Notes: a model not told the origin generated them from the sequence alone. 64,000 nucleotides of DNA from Fimenecus sp045532175 (GCA_045532175.1 JAZSFK010000008.1:1-64000); one strand, 5' to 3'; positions 49,879 through 58,846 are shown, counted from the stretch's first letter. Translations and numbers: made by a program.

Positions 49879-50712
49879 TTATTTGTCTTTAAATACTGCG
49901 TCAAACAATGGGAGCTTTGACGCTTTCATTACCGAGCTGAAAAGACGACCGCCCTGTACAGGTGTAATTCTGCCGAAAATCTTCATAAACTCCGCATCGA
50001 AGCCGAAAATCATAAGCTCTTGTTTATTCTCAATGCCTTTCACAATCAACTTAACCATTTTATCACAATCTGTACTGATTGCGTTTATCATTTTTTCGCC
50101 CTTTGGGGTGTTTGAACTCTGATTACGAAAAATGTCTGTCTTGGTAAAGCCGGGACAAACAACTGATACATAACATTTACCTCTTAAATCCTCTCTTAAA
50201 GACTCTGTAAAGGATTTAAGGGCTGCTTTACTTGCGGAATATGCAGATGTACCTGCAAGTGACATTAAAGCCGCAGAAGAAGCAACATTAATAACAGCAG
50301 GGGTGTTTGATTCAAGAAGAATGGGCAACAATGCCTTAATTGAATAAACCGCTGAATAAAAGTTGACATTCATTACATTTTCAATTTCTTCTATTGAGTA
50401 GTTTTGTGTCTTATTGAATTTGGGCAAAACACCTGCATTATTAATAAGCACATCGGGATGAATGTCATTTTCTTTAATATTTTTCACAAATTCAAACCAA
50501 TTCTCTTTAACTGAAACATCAAAAAGCTTATATGTAAAATTTTCGGAATACTCCCCTAACTCACTTATAAAGTTTTCTGTTTTTCCCTTGTTTCTTGCGA
50601 TGCCTATAACCTTACAATTGTGCTTTTTAATAAGTGTTTCCGCAATACCCTTACCAATACCTGATGAAGCACCTGTAATAATTACTGTTTTATTGTCAAT
50701 CCAATTACTCAT
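49879..50712 (-). CDS. Short-chain dehydrogenase/reductase (SDR)
   Basis: Classical SDR of 277 residues. Seen: NKTVIITGASSGIGKGIAET (residues 6-25), LINNAGVLPKF and catalytic Ser-Tyr-Lys in VASSAALMSLAGTSAYSASK, then VVCPGFTKTDIF. Substrate unknown. It is the last of four tightly packed minus-strand genes (radical SAM, iron alcohol dehydrogenase, M20 peptidase, SDR) that look like one operon, but the functions do not point to one pathway. Start: the ATG at 50712 fits the usual SDR N-terminus; an ATG at 50724 overlaps the upstream stop as ATGA and is also possible. Confidence 0.88.
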   Translation of the reverse strand: MSNWIDNKTVIITGASSGIGKGIAETLIKKHNCKVIGIARNKGKTENFISELGEYSENFTYKLFDVSVKENWFEFVKNIKENDIHPDVLINNAGVLPKFNKTQNYSIEEIENVMNVNFYSAVYSIKALLPILLESNTPAVINVASSAALMSLAGTSAYSASKAALKSFTESLREDLRGKCYVSVVCPGFTKTDIFRNQSSNTPKGEKMINAISTDCDKMVKLIVKGIENKQELMIFGFDAEFMKIFGRITPVQGGRLFSSVMKASKLPLFDAVFKDK

Positions 50713-50720
50713 AATTTCTC

Positions 50721-52157
50721 TCATTTATAATTCTTGATAAAATGCTTATAGAATGCCACACAGTTTGCAACTGAGTCAACATCAATATTTTCGTTTTCAG
50801 CATGAACTGATGCTAACTGTTGTGCTGAAAGTTTTATTGGTGCAAAACGAAGCACACATTCACAAACATCAGTAAGTGTTCTTGCATCAGTACCCGCAGG
50901 CAAGATAAATGGTGATGCAGGATACTGTGGAAAAACCTCGCCGATACAGTTCATTGTATACTCGAACTGTGGTTTTGACATATCCGCAGGTCCGTGATAC
51001 TCACTATCTTCAGTCATTTCAACAGTAATATCATATTTTGATGCGATTGCTTTAAACACTTTTAAATCTTTCTCAAAATCTTTTTCATCAACCGGACGGA
51101 CAAATGCCTTGGCAGTACATTTTTTTGAGGATGCACTACCCTCAATATTATTGAAGGTACAGGTTGTGCCTATAAGTCCACCTGCCTGTGCATTGATTTT
51201 GGGCATTACCTTTTTGATAATTCCACCGAAAAGCCAAAGATTAGCAAACAGCATATTCATAGGAAAACCACAATATGGGCCTAAATGCTTAAACATAGCC
51301 TCAACTTGTGGATTAAGACGACGAATAAATATGTTCTGTGTCATAATCTCGTTAATAAACGCAGACATTCTCTCTACAGGTGTTGCCTTTGCTCCTGCAG
51401 TAAGACTTGCGTGACCACCGTCAGCAGTTGCAGTGCAGATAAGACTTATTCTGCCCTTTTCGTGGACTGCAACCATACCGCATTTGTCACATTTCATTCC
51501 CCCAAGAGGTGGTTCAATAAGCGCTCCTCCCTCATCAAGGATAACCTCAAATCTGATATTATTCTCAACAAAGTATTTAAGAGCAGACGGAATACCATCC
51601 CCACCTAATTCTTCGTTATGAGAAGAGCCAATCCAGATGTTGCAAGGTGGAATAAAGCCTTCATTCAAAAGCTCTTCAATTGCAGAAAATTCAGCAAAGA
51701 GAGGTGTTTTTGTATCAACTGTTCCCCTGCCCCAGATTTTTCCGTCAACGATTTCTCCTGAAAAACCTCCGTGTTCCCATTCACCACTTACTTCAACAAC
51801 GTCATGATGGGACATAAGCATTATGTTTCTGTTTTCGTCCTTGCCCTTGATTTTATAAATCCAACAATCGTCTGAAAAAGTCATTTTTTCAGCAACATTA
51901 TGTACGGTTGGAAACAACTCAGTCATTACGTTACGAAGTTTTAAAAATTCAGTGTCATCATAACCATCTTTAACTGAAACGGTTTTACATTGAATCATCT
52001 TTTGTAAACGACTCACATAGTATTCGATTTCTTCATCATTATAAAAAGGTTTAAATTCGGTGAGTTTTCTTGCCTTTTTACTCGCAATTGCAGTATTGAC
52101 TCCAAGGATGGCAACCAAGACTATAATCAAGGCAAGTATAATAAACAGGATAATCAT
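50721..52157 (-). CDS. M20-family metallopeptidase with N-terminal membrane anchor
   Basis: 478 residues. An uncleaved hydrophobic segment (IILFIILALIIVLVAILGV) at residues 2-20 anchors it. The M20 (PM20D1/carboxypeptidase S-like) metal ligands are present: His and Asp in LMSHHDVVEV, Asp in WGRGTVDTKTPLFAE, the Glu pair in SSHNEELGGDG, Asp in VILDEGGALIE and the C-terminal His in QLASVHAENENID. The lid domain (VRPVDEKDFEKDLKVFK) is intact. It probably hydrolyses small peptides or N-acyl amino acids outside or at the membrane. Start: the ATG at 52157 with AGAGGTG six bases upstream; the frame extends to a GTG at 52166. Confidence 0.9.
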   Translation of the reverse strand: MIILFIILALIIVLVAILGVNTAIASKKARKLTEFKPFYNDEEIEYYVSRLQKMIQCKTVSVKDGYDDTEFLKLRNVMTELFPTVHNVAEKMTFSDDCWIYKIKGKDENRNIMLMSHHDVVEVSGEWEHGGFSGEIVDGKIWGRGTVDTKTPLFAEFSAIEELLNEGFIPPCNIWIGSSHNEELGGDGIPSALKYFVENNIRFEVILDEGGALIEPPLGGMKCDKCGMVAVHEKGRISLICTATADGGHASLTAGAKATPVERMSAFINEIMTQNIFIRRLNPQVEAMFKHLGPYCGFPMNMLFANLWLFGGIIKKVMPKINAQAGGLIGTTCTFNNIEGSASSKKCTAKAFVRPVDEKDFEKDLKVFKAIASKYDITVEMTEDSEYHGPADMSKPQFEYTMNCIGEVFPQYPASPFILPAGTDARTLTDVCECVLRFAPIKLSAQQLASVHAENENIDVDSVANCVAFYKHFIKNYK

Positions 52158-52158
52158 T

Positions 52159-53289
52159 CTATTCACCTCTTATTGAAAAGTACATATTTTTAATATCGTC
52201 ATAAGAAAGAGGAATCATATTTCTTTCCATCAATGGTGTCATACTCATTTTTGTAAGAGTTTCGATTTCATCATCAGTTTTAACACCAATTTCAGAGAGT
52301 GTCATAGCCATTCCCATTTTCTTTTTAAGGTCAGTAATGGCATCCGCCATTTCGTATGCATCTGTAAAACCGCAATTCCGTGCAAAACTGTTTAATCTGC
52401 CATTCTCTGCCTCAGCATTGTATCTTGTGAAGAAATCCAATGTCATAGCACAGGCCTCTCCATGCGGCACTCCATATAAGTTGGTAAGCGGGAATGAACA
52501 AGCATGGCTACCTGCTGTTCTTGGGTTTGAAAATGCCACACCTGCTACAATTGATGCCTCTGCCATTTTTTCACGAGCAAGAAGGTTATCAGGTTCGCAA
52601 TATGCTTTATAAAGCCACTCAAAAACAAGCTTTGTTGCGTGAACGGAACAACTTTCGCAGATTGGCTGATGCAATACACTCCACACGCTCTCAAGAGCGT
52701 GACTAAGCACATCAAGGCCCGTTGATGCAGTAACCTTTGGTGGTACACTCAAAGTAAGTCTTGGGTCAACTATGGCTGCTTTGGGGTACATAAGAGGGTC
52801 ATTCATTGTTGATTTAACGTTTTTGCTTAAATCAGTCAAAACTGAAATATTTGTGATTTCACTACCTGTACCACTTGTTGTAGCAACTGCGAACATAGGG
52901 ATTACTTCTTCTTTATTAATTGGTTTCCCACCTGTGTGATAACTTTCAATAATGTCGTCCCCCTTGGCAATTGCACAAGCAGCCTTGCAACAGTCCATTG
53001 GTGAGCCACCACCCAGAGCAACGGCGAAATCTGCATTATTTTCTCTTAAAACCTTTACACAAGCATTTACATTATCCGTTGTAGGATTAGGTCTTATATC
53101 AGAGAAAACATCAACAATAATGCCATTACAGTTTTTAATAATCTCGTCTGCAACTCCGTTCTTTTTTAGGGTGTTTGAGCAGACAAGCACTCCCCTTTTA
53201 TATCCATATTCATTTATGATTTTTGGCAATTCGTTTATTTTATCCGTACCAAAATAAATTTTTACAGGTAAAGAAAATTCCCAACTCAT
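52159..53289 (-). CDS. Iron-containing alcohol dehydrogenase
   Basis: Group III (Fe-dependent) alcohol dehydrogenase family protein of 376 residues. Seen: FSLPVKIYFGTDKINELPKI, the cofactor-side motif FAVALGGGSPMDCCKAACAI, TTSGTGSEITNISVL, and metal ligands in AIVDPRLTLSVPP (Asp), TGLDVLSHALES (His), GSHACSFPLTNLYGVPHGEA (His). Family members interconvert alcohols and aldehydes or ketones with NAD(P)H; the likely role is fermentative or detoxifying, and the substrate is unknown. The start ATG at 53289 overlaps the radical SAM stop as ATGA, and the gene ends one base before the peptidase start. Confidence 0.93.
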   Translation of the reverse strand: MSWEFSLPVKIYFGTDKINELPKIINEYGYKRGVLVCSNTLKKNGVADEIIKNCNGIIVDVFSDIRPNPTTDNVNACVKVLRENNADFAVALGGGSPMDCCKAACAIAKGDDIIESYHTGGKPINKEEVIPMFAVATTSGTGSEITNISVLTDLSKNVKSTMNDPLMYPKAAIVDPRLTLSVPPKVTASTGLDVLSHALESVWSVLHQPICESCSVHATKLVFEWLYKAYCEPDNLLAREKMAEASIVAGVAFSNPRTAGSHACSFPLTNLYGVPHGEACAMTLDFFTRYNAEAENGRLNSFARNCGFTDAYEMADAITDLKKKMGMAMTLSEIGVKTDDEIETLTKMSMTPLMERNMIPLSYDDIKNMYFSIRGE

Positions 53290-54188
53290 TCTGCACACTT
53301 CCCTTGAATTATATTTCTTTTTTCCATTTCTTGATTTATTGTATTAAGCACTTTTTTCTTGTCAGCACTCCATTGTGGCTCAACAAGATATTTTTTAGGT
53401 GCATCACCTGTTATTCGGTGGATTACTATGTTTTCAGGTGTTTTTTCGATACAATCAAAAAGGATATCCATATATTCTTCTATTGTTAGAGGTTTGACTA
53501 AACCTTGTTTATAATCTTCATACAAATCTGTATCTTTTAAAATATGTAAAAGTTGTAGTTTAATTCCATCCGTGCCACATTTCACAGAAAAATCAACAGT
53601 ATTTAAAATATCCTCTCTGGTTTCATTTGGTAAACCGATTATTATATGTGTTACAACTGTTATATCACGTTTTTTTAGCTCATTTACTGCATTTTCGTAA
53701 ACTGAATTTTCATATCCTCTCCGGATATATTTTATAGTTTCTTCCTTTGTGGTCTGAAGTCCCAGTTCAACCCATACAGGCTTGATTTTATTTAGTTTTT
53801 CAAGCATATCAAGGATATTGTTCTGTAAGCAATCAGGTCTTGTACCAATAGATAAAGCAACTATATCATCTCTTTTGATTGCTGTGATAAAAACTTCTTC
53901 AAGATAGTCAACATCGCCATAAGTATTAGTATAACTTTGAAAATATGCTATAAACTTTCTTGCCTTTGTTTTATCATGCAATCGGCTTTTCGCATTCTCA
54001 ATCTGTATGTTTATATTGTCACCGGATTCCGCAAAATGCGACGAGCCATTATGGCAGAAAATGCAACCGCGGGTATCAAGTGTGCCATCACGATTAGGAC
54101 AGGTACAACCTATATCCAATGCAAGTTTATACACTTTTTCATTAAATTTTTCTTTTAAATATTCATTTAATGAATAGTATCTTTTCAT
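53286..54188 (-). CDS. TIGR01212-family radical SAM protein (YtqA/YhcC-like)
   Basis: 300 residues. The Fe-S cysteines are Cys30, Cys42 and Cys45 (TCPNRDGTLDTRGCIFC), the CX11CX2C spacing that marks this family instead of the canonical CX3CX2C. Also ALSIGTRPDCLQNNILDML, VELGLQTTKEETIKYIRRGY and VVTHIIIGLPNETREDILNT fit the Elp3/MiaB-like barrel. The family is related to tRNA-modifying radical SAM enzymes, but no activity is firmly assigned. First gene of the four-gene minus-strand block, with a promoter at 54206-54234 and an ATG preceded by GGTGG. Confidence 0.93.
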   Translation of the reverse strand: MKRYYSLNEYLKEKFNEKVYKLALDIGCTCPNRDGTLDTRGCIFCHNGSSHFAESGDNINIQIENAKSRLHDKTKARKFIAYFQSYTNTYGDVDYLEEVFITAIKRDDIVALSIGTRPDCLQNNILDMLEKLNKIKPVWVELGLQTTKEETIKYIRRGYENSVYENAVNELKKRDITVVTHIIIGLPNETREDILNTVDFSVKCGTDGIKLQLLHILKDTDLYEDYKQGLVKPLTIEEYMDILFDCIEKTPENIVIHRITGDAPKKYLVEPQWSADKKKVLNTINQEMEKRNIIQGKCAE

Positions 54189-54205
54189 TTTTTACCACCA
54201 ACAGT

Positions 54206-54234
54206 ATTTTACATTATTTTGTCACTTATTGCAA
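54206..54234 (-). promoter_or_regulatory. Promoter of the radical SAM-ADH-peptidase-SDR block
   Basis: Minus strand: TTGCAA (54234-54229), 17-base spacer and TAAAAT (54211-54206), about 18 bases before the start codon. Confidence 0.68.
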
Positions 54235-54286
54235 TAATAAATACTGTCATCAGACCTTGCTATACGATGGATTTATTCGTTTTTTA

Positions 54287-54315
54287 TTGACATAATAGGC
54301 ATTTTGATTTAAAAT
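54287..54315 (+). promoter_or_regulatory. Promoter of the plsC-like gene
   Basis: TTGACA (54287-54292), 17-base spacer and TAAAAT (54310-54315), divergent from the promoter at 54206-54234. Confidence 0.75.
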
Positions 54316-54352
54316 GTCTATGTATATTTATTAAAAATGGGAAGTGATACTT

Positions 54353-55534
54353 TTGAAAGCAAAAACTCTTATGAACAAAGTTTGCATGAACACTGTCAGA
54401 GTACTTTTCTTTTGGATAGTATTACTTATTGTCCGTGCAAAAGTCAAAAGATATAAACCAAAGAGCAAAAACTTTATTGTTATTGGTAACCATTCTGATG
54501 GTCTTGACCCCATTTACATTATGTGTTCTTTGAAAAAATATGTAAGATTTGTTGCCGGCGACCACGTTATTTTAAATCCTTGGGCAAAGTTCTTCTTCAA
54601 AACCCTGTCCGGTTGGATTATAAAAGACAGGGACAACAATTCTTCCGTGCTTTTCAATGATATGAAGGCTGCTGCTGACGAAGGCGTGCCAACAGGTATT
54701 TTTGTTGAGGGTACAATTACACCAAACGGTGAAACAGGGTTTTTCTCACCCAGAACCGGTCAATTTGTAAAAGACCTTGGAGTATCCCTTATCACCTACC
54801 GTATCAAAGGTGGATTTTTCCACACTCCAAGATGGGGTACAGGACTTCGTCGTGGTCCTATCCGTGGCAAGGTTATGCACGAATATTCTGCAGAAGAATT
54901 ACAAGGTATGACCGGCGAAGAGGTTAACGAAATCATTAAACGTGATATTTACGTAAATGCTTACGAAGAACAACGTAAAAAGCCTCGAATATATAAGGGC
55001 AAAAATCTTGCTGAACACGTTGAAAGAGTTTTGTATGTTTGTCCTTATTGCGAACAGGTTGGCACAATGCACTCAAGGGGCAACTATCTTACCTGCGATT
55101 GCGGATATCAGGTAGAATTTGGCAGGGACGGATTCTTTCACCCAAGTCAAAAAGATGTTGTTTTTGACAATATTCTTGACTGGGATAAGTGGCAAAAACC
55201 TGTATGGAAGCAAAAAGTTCTTGATGCCAAGGATGGCGAACTGATTTTTGAGGAAACAGACCAGATAGTTTATACTATGATTAAGAAAAAACGAGTTGAA
55301 CTTTCTGACAATGCTACAATGCGTCTTTATAAAGACAGATTTGAACTATACCTTAATCCGAAGCAGACAATTGTAATGCCTGTTGACAAACTGAAACTTG
55401 TCTTGAATATCTCTGTTCAATCCCTTATGTTTATCGACAGCGAACATTTTCTTCATGTAAAAAGTAAAAATCCGACTGCCGCAGCGAAATATGTTGCTGC
55501 CTGGCGTCATCTTATAGGAAAAGATTATAAGTAA
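54353..55534 (+). CDS. PlsC-type 1-acylglycerol-3-phosphate acyltransferase with zinc-ribbon/C-terminal extension
   Basis: 393 residues, well beyond the usual 200-250 of PlsC. The acyltransferase part (about 1-220) has an N-terminal hydrophobic helix, VIGNHSDGLDPIYI (the H-x4-D catalytic motif), VPTGIFVEGTITPNGETG (acceptor motif, normally FPEGTRS) and LITYRIKGGFF. A zinc ribbon follows near 225-250: VCPYCEQVGTMHSRGNYLTC with CDCG. The last 130 residues form an unassigned domain with a PH-like strand pattern (LYKDRFELYLN, IVMPVDKLKLVLN). Probable role: phosphatidic acid synthesis at the membrane. Start: a TTG at 54353 lies eight bases after GGAAG; a GTG at 54344 overlaps that SD, and an ATG at 54371 lacks one. 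Confidence 0.87.
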   Translation: MKAKTLMNKVCMNTVRVLFFWIVLLIVRAKVKRYKPKSKNFIVIGNHSDGLDPIYIMCSLKKYVRFVAGDHVILNPWAKFFFKTLSGWIIKDRDNNSSVLFNDMKAAADEGVPTGIFVEGTITPNGETGFFSPRTGQFVKDLGVSLITYRIKGGFFHTPRWGTGLRRGPIRGKVMHEYSAEELQGMTGEEVNEIIKRDIYVNAYEEQRKKPRIYKGKNLAEHVERVLYVCPYCEQVGTMHSRGNYLTCDCGYQVEFGRDGFFHPSQKDVVFDNILDWDKWQKPVWKQKVLDAKDGELIFEETDQIVYTMIKKKRVELSDNATMRLYKDRFELYLNPKQTIVMPVDKLKLVLNISVQSLMFIDSEHFLHVKSKNPTAAAKYVAAWRHLIGKDYK

Positions 55535-55541
55535 AAAAATT

Positions 55542-55568
55542 GCCGAGGTTTTTCCTCGGCTTTTTGTT
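55542..55568 (+). terminator. Rho-independent terminator of the plsC-like gene
   Basis: GCCGAGG (55542-55548) pairs with CCTCGGC (55554-55560) across T5, with a T5 tail that touches the stop codon of the minus-strand small gene at 55567. Confidence 0.9.
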
Positions 55569-55734
55569 ATCTGTTGCCCTGCTTGTTCTCGTTTTTCATA
55601 TCAGGACCATTCTTCTGGTTTGACCACTGATTATTTGTTGGAGATTTTTTGTTGTTATTGTTATTGTTGTTTTGCTGATTTTTGTTATTGTTGTTGTTTT
55701 GCTGATTTTTGTTATTGTTGTAATTGTTATTCAT
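55567..55734 (-). CDS. Small Asn/Gln-rich protein (55 residues)
   Basis: Short minus-strand gene. Its ATG (55734-55732) is preceded by GAGGTG six bases upstream, one of the better ribosome sites here, and the frame runs to a TAA at 55567. More than half of its 55 residues are Asn or Gln, with a nine-residue repeat (NNNNNKNQQ-like, two copies) followed by KKSPTNNQWSNQKNGPDM and a charged tail. It is hydrophilic, without signal peptide, Cys or His. No homologue is recognised. A small spore or coat-associated protein is a guess from composition only. It lies between plus-strand genes and shares its 3' end with the plsC-like terminator. Confidence 0.65.
   Translation of the reverse strand: MNNNYNNNKNQQNNNNNKNQQNNNNNNNKKSPTNNQWSNQKNGPDMKNENKQGNR
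55666..55719. repeat. 27-base tandem repeat inside the Asn/Gln-rich gene
   Basis: Two adjacent near-identical copies, 55666-55692 and 55693-55719, encode nine residues each on the minus strand, so copy-number change would keep the frame. Confidence 0.8.
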
Positions 55735-55845
55735 TATTATCACCTCGCAGTAATATTATTACCCACTATTTTTGCAAAATTACTGTTTATTTTTTCTTTA
55801 ACCTATGATAGAATAATAGCAACACAAAAAGGGAGAATGAATATA

Positions 55846-56715
55846 ATGGATTTAAACCGTTCAAGAGAGATATTTTTGAAAATTTATCCAAGTGAAAGAC
55901 TTGCTAATAAAATTGAATACTATATAGGTCGTCACGAAGCTAAAGTTAAGTTTTTTCTATTGTTCTGTAATAAGAATCGTTGGGAAATTACACTCAAACA
56001 AAAGCCTATGATGAAACTTAGCCTGATTTATGCTTTCTTGCCCACTGTTTGGGACAGATATAAGGAAAAGAATATTCCTGAAGAGATTTTTGGGGATACA
56101 ATGACCGACATTAAAATATGGATTGATGACCACAGAACAAGAACAGATGAAGATGGTCTTTTTGAGCTTCATTGGATTATGCACCATATGAATCTTAGTA
56201 TTTTTAAAATTGGCAGATTACAATATCAGAAATTCATTTGGTATTTTAAAACTCCTTATAATAAAAACGGTGTTCAGATTAAACTCGGTGATAAATTCAT
56301 AAACATGCATATTCCTCGCGGTGCAAAATTAGATTATGATGAATGTGTAAAATCACTTGAAATGGCAAAAGAATTCTTTGCAACATATTTCCCTGAATTT
56401 CCGAATAATAAATATGCCTGTCACAGTTGGCTTTTATATCCCGGAAACAAAAACTTTATGCCTGAAGGAAGCAACATCTTAAAGTTTGCAAGCTTGTATG
56501 AGATTATAGAGGAAAATGAGGACCCTGAATCAGCATATCTCTGGCTTTACGGACAGAAGTTTAAGAACGCTGAACTTATAAAGAATAGAAAAGAAACAGG
56601 AAATTATGGACACATTGATGTGCTTCCACAAAAATCTTCTTTGCAAAAAAGCACTATTGAGTTCATAAAAAATGGTGGTATATTTGGTGAGGCACTTGGT
56701 GTAATAATTAAATAA
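55846..56715 (+). CDS. Acyltransferase-like (GNAT C-terminal/DUF5596-like) protein
   Basis: Cytoplasmic protein of 289 residues. The C-terminal part has INMHIPRGAKLDYDECVKSL, AKEFFATYFPEFPNNKYACH with SWLLYPGNKNFMPEGSNILK, a pattern of the Firmicute acyltransferase-domain proteins built from a helical N-domain and a GNAT-like C-domain. The N-terminal 120 residues are helical (LIYAFLPTVWDRYKEKNIPE, DTMTDIKIWIDDHR). Substrate and acyl donor are unknown. Start: the ATG at 55846 has GGGAGA nine bases upstream; the ATG at 55837 is too near, and upstream frame extension runs over the antisense small gene. Confidence 0.75.
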   Translation: MDLNRSREIFLKIYPSERLANKIEYYIGRHEAKVKFFLLFCNKNRWEITLKQKPMMKLSLIYAFLPTVWDRYKEKNIPEEIFGDTMTDIKIWIDDHRTRTDEDGLFELHWIMHHMNLSIFKIGRLQYQKFIWYFKTPYNKNGVQIKLGDKFINMHIPRGAKLDYDECVKSLEMAKEFFATYFPEFPNNKYACHSWLLYPGNKNFMPEGSNILKFASLYEIIEENEDPESAYLWLYGQKFKNAELIKNRKETGNYGHIDVLPQKSSLQKSTIEFIKNGGIFGEALGVIIK

Positions 56716-56721
56716 ACAAAT

Positions 56722-56755
56722 AATGGCAGAACACAATGTTCTGCCATTATTTTTA
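56722..56755. terminator. Bidirectional terminator between convergent genes
   Basis: AATGGCAGAACA (56722-56733) pairs with TGTTCTGCCATT (56737-56748) across a three-base loop, with T-rich DNA after it on the plus strand and A-rich DNA before it. Confidence 0.92.
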
Positions 56756-57793
56756 TCGGTTTTTCAAGGACTGGCTGAACATCCAATCAACCCATTTTTC
56801 TCCTAAATAAAACTTATATGCCATTTTTAGTCCGTGACCGCAATTTTCGTAACGACTGTATTTAATTGGAGCACCAATTTCTTTTAATTTGCTAACTGCA
56901 CAATCATCAATATCAATTGGTAGCATATTATCATCGGCAGAATGACTTACCCACATTGGTAAGTTTTTCATATGAGATAAATCAACATCTTTATTTTCAT
57001 ATAATTCAAGTAATTCGCCTGATAACGGTAGTGCACACGCAATAAATTCAGGATAATTGTAAGCCATCTGCCAGGTGCAACGTCCACCTGCTGAACCACC
57101 AATAATATATATTCTGTTCTTGTCAGCATCTACACTTGCTGCAATAAGTTCAATCAGTTCCTTTATTCCCGAGATATAATCCGCAAATGAAACATTATAC
57201 TGTGTTTGCGGAATAATAATTGTACATTTTTTATTTAGCATCTTTAGATAAGGAAGATAAAATTCCTCAAGTGCTTTTCTACTGTTTCCACCATTGCCAC
57301 CACCGTGAAAATACAAAACAATGGGTTGGTTTTTTATCTTACACTTTTTAACCCTAAATGCCATATTAAACTTTTCGTGAATGAAAACATGACGCTTAAA
57401 TGAAGATATTGTAAAGAACTTATGTATTTTAGCATTTTTATTCTTTCTATGACCTTTTTTTGCCTGTTTTTGAGTCTTTAACGTTCCTTTGACAGTCTTA
57501 CATTGATATTTATACATACCTAAAATTACTTTATATGAAATCTTGACTTGTTCATCTTTTATTATTTCATTAGGGGTAATTTGAAATGCACCCGATTTAT
57601 CTCCCCAAAAAGTAATACCATTTTTTTCGTAGTATTCTTTTATTTCATTGTTTAAACACTGTGAAAAAATTCGTCTTACCTCGGGTAAATCATCATCGCA
57701 AATTTCAATAATCATACTGTCTAATTCTCGATTAAACTTTTTGGCATATTTTTCAAAACTCTCATAATAATTAGATACACAATAATATTTCAT
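56753..57793 (-). CDS. Alpha/beta hydrolase, prolyl-oligopeptidase/esterase type
   Basis: 346 residues without signal peptide. The C-terminal 200 residues carry the catalytic fold: VLYFHGGGNGGNSR (oxyanion), IIGGSAGGRCTWQM (nucleophile Ser), SHSADDNMLPIDIDD (Asp) and YENCGHGLKMAYKFY (His). The first 110 residues are a separate helical/mixed domain (EVRRIFSQCLNNEIKEYYEK) with no recognised match, perhaps a lid or substrate-binding part. It resembles carbohydrate-esterase-like hydrolases of gut Firmicutes, but the substrate is not predictable. Monocistronic or co-transcribed with the upstream oxidoreductase gene 40 bases away. Confidence 0.82.
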   Translation of the reverse strand: MKYYCVSNYYESFEKYAKKFNRELDSMIIEICDDDLPEVRRIFSQCLNNEIKEYYEKNGITFWGDKSGAFQITPNEIIKDEQVKISYKVILGMYKYQCKTVKGTLKTQKQAKKGHRKNKNAKIHKFFTISSFKRHVFIHEKFNMAFRVKKCKIKNQPIVLYFHGGGNGGNSRKALEEFYLPYLKMLNKKCTIIIPQTQYNVSFADYISGIKELIELIAASVDADKNRIYIIGGSAGGRCTWQMAYNYPEFIACALPLSGELLELYENKDVDLSHMKNLPMWVSHSADDNMLPIDIDDCAVSKLKEIGAPIKYSRYENCGHGLKMAYKFYLGEKWVDWMFSQSLKNR

Positions 57794-57833
57794 AAATCAT
57801 CTTCCTTTTTTGTGTTGTCGAGGGTAAATACCC

Positions 57834-58811
57834 TTATATTTCTTCGGGATATTTCATATTCCAATCATTTCGTAATCTAGTCATAACATTCATTACATCA
57901 ATTGAAAAATCGAGTTTCATTGTATTTTTGCCGGTTAAAACTGCTTTCTCCATATTTTCAATTTCATAACAGAGCGCATCTTCAAGTTTTCCTGCTGTGA
58001 TTTCTTCTGTGTGTCCGTCATTTGTATATGTAATCACTGCTTTATTGGCTCTCGGATACTCAAAAATCTCAATATAGGCATTTTCATAACAAATAGTTGC
58101 TCTTTTAGGTTGCTTTGCATGAAGTGAAAGAGTTACACTTGCCATTTGTTCTTTATTATTTTTGATAATTATGCTTGATTGCTCGTCCGCACCGGTTTCG
58201 GCAAATCTTACTTGGGATTGAATTTCTGCATTTTCAGTTTCCATAAACATTCTCACAAGTGAAAGTGCATAAACACCGATATCGAGTAATGCCCCACCTG
58301 CTAAATCCATATTAAAGAAACGATTTGTCATATCGTACTCTTTGAAGCTACCGAAGTTCACCTGTGCAAGTCTGAATTCACCCAATATACCTGAATTGAT
58401 AATCTTTTCAAGTTCATTATAAAGTGGCATATTGTAAATTGTCATAGCCTCGGCTAAAATGAGATTTTTTTCGTTGGCAAGTTTTACTGCCTTATTAAGT
58501 TCATCACTATTGAGTGTAATCGCCTTTTCACAAAGCACGTGTTTGTTGTTTTCCAATGCCTTGATGATATACTCAATATGTTTGTTGTGTAGAGTTGCTA
58601 TGTATACAATATCAACACTCTCATCCACAAACAAATCATCAATGTTTTCATACACTTTTTCAATATTATACTTTTCAGCAAACGCTACTGCTTTTTCATA
58701 TGTACGGTTAGCAACGGAATAAACCTTGCCACCCATTTTATTCATTTCTCTTACAAAGTCGTTTGCTATATTTCCACAACCTAAAATTGCCCAAATAAAT
58801 TTGTTTGACAT
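57834..58811 (-). CDS. Gfo/Idh/MocA family oxidoreductase
   Basis: NAD(P)-dependent sugar or inositol oxidoreductase family protein of 325 residues. Seen: IWAILGCGNIANDFVREMNK (dinucleotide site), VYIATLHNKHIEYIIKALEN, HVLCEKAITLNSDEL (family EKP motif, here EKA), AEAMTIYNMPLY and LAGGALLDIGVYALSLVRMF (the GGGxxxDxGxH-like motif, with Tyr in the last place). The Pro-to-Ala and His-to-Tyr changes are seen in the dihydrodiol-dehydrogenase-like branch. Substrate unknown. Start: the ATG at 58811 has AGGTG six bases upstream. It is divergent from the GH2 operon, to which it may be functionally linked. Confidence 0.88.
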   Translation of the reverse strand: MSNKFIWAILGCGNIANDFVREMNKMGGKVYSVANRTYEKAVAFAEKYNIEKVYENIDDLFVDESVDIVYIATLHNKHIEYIIKALENNKHVLCEKAITLNSDELNKAVKLANEKNLILAEAMTIYNMPLYNELEKIINSGILGEFRLAQVNFGSFKEYDMTNRFFNMDLAGGALLDIGVYALSLVRMFMETENAEIQSQVRFAETGADEQSSIIIKNNKEQMASVTLSLHAKQPKRATICYENAYIEIFEYPRANKAVITYTNDGHTEEITAGKLEDALCYEIENMEKAVLTGKNTMKLDFSIDVMNVMTRLRNDWNMKYPEEI

Positions 58812-58846
58812 AATCATCACCTACTGTATTATATCACAAAAAGTTG

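Noticed and set aside
57821..57834. AGGGTA/TACCCT palindrome between the oxidoreductase and hydrolase genes as a terminator
   Set aside because: The stem is short and no T run follows on the minus strand.
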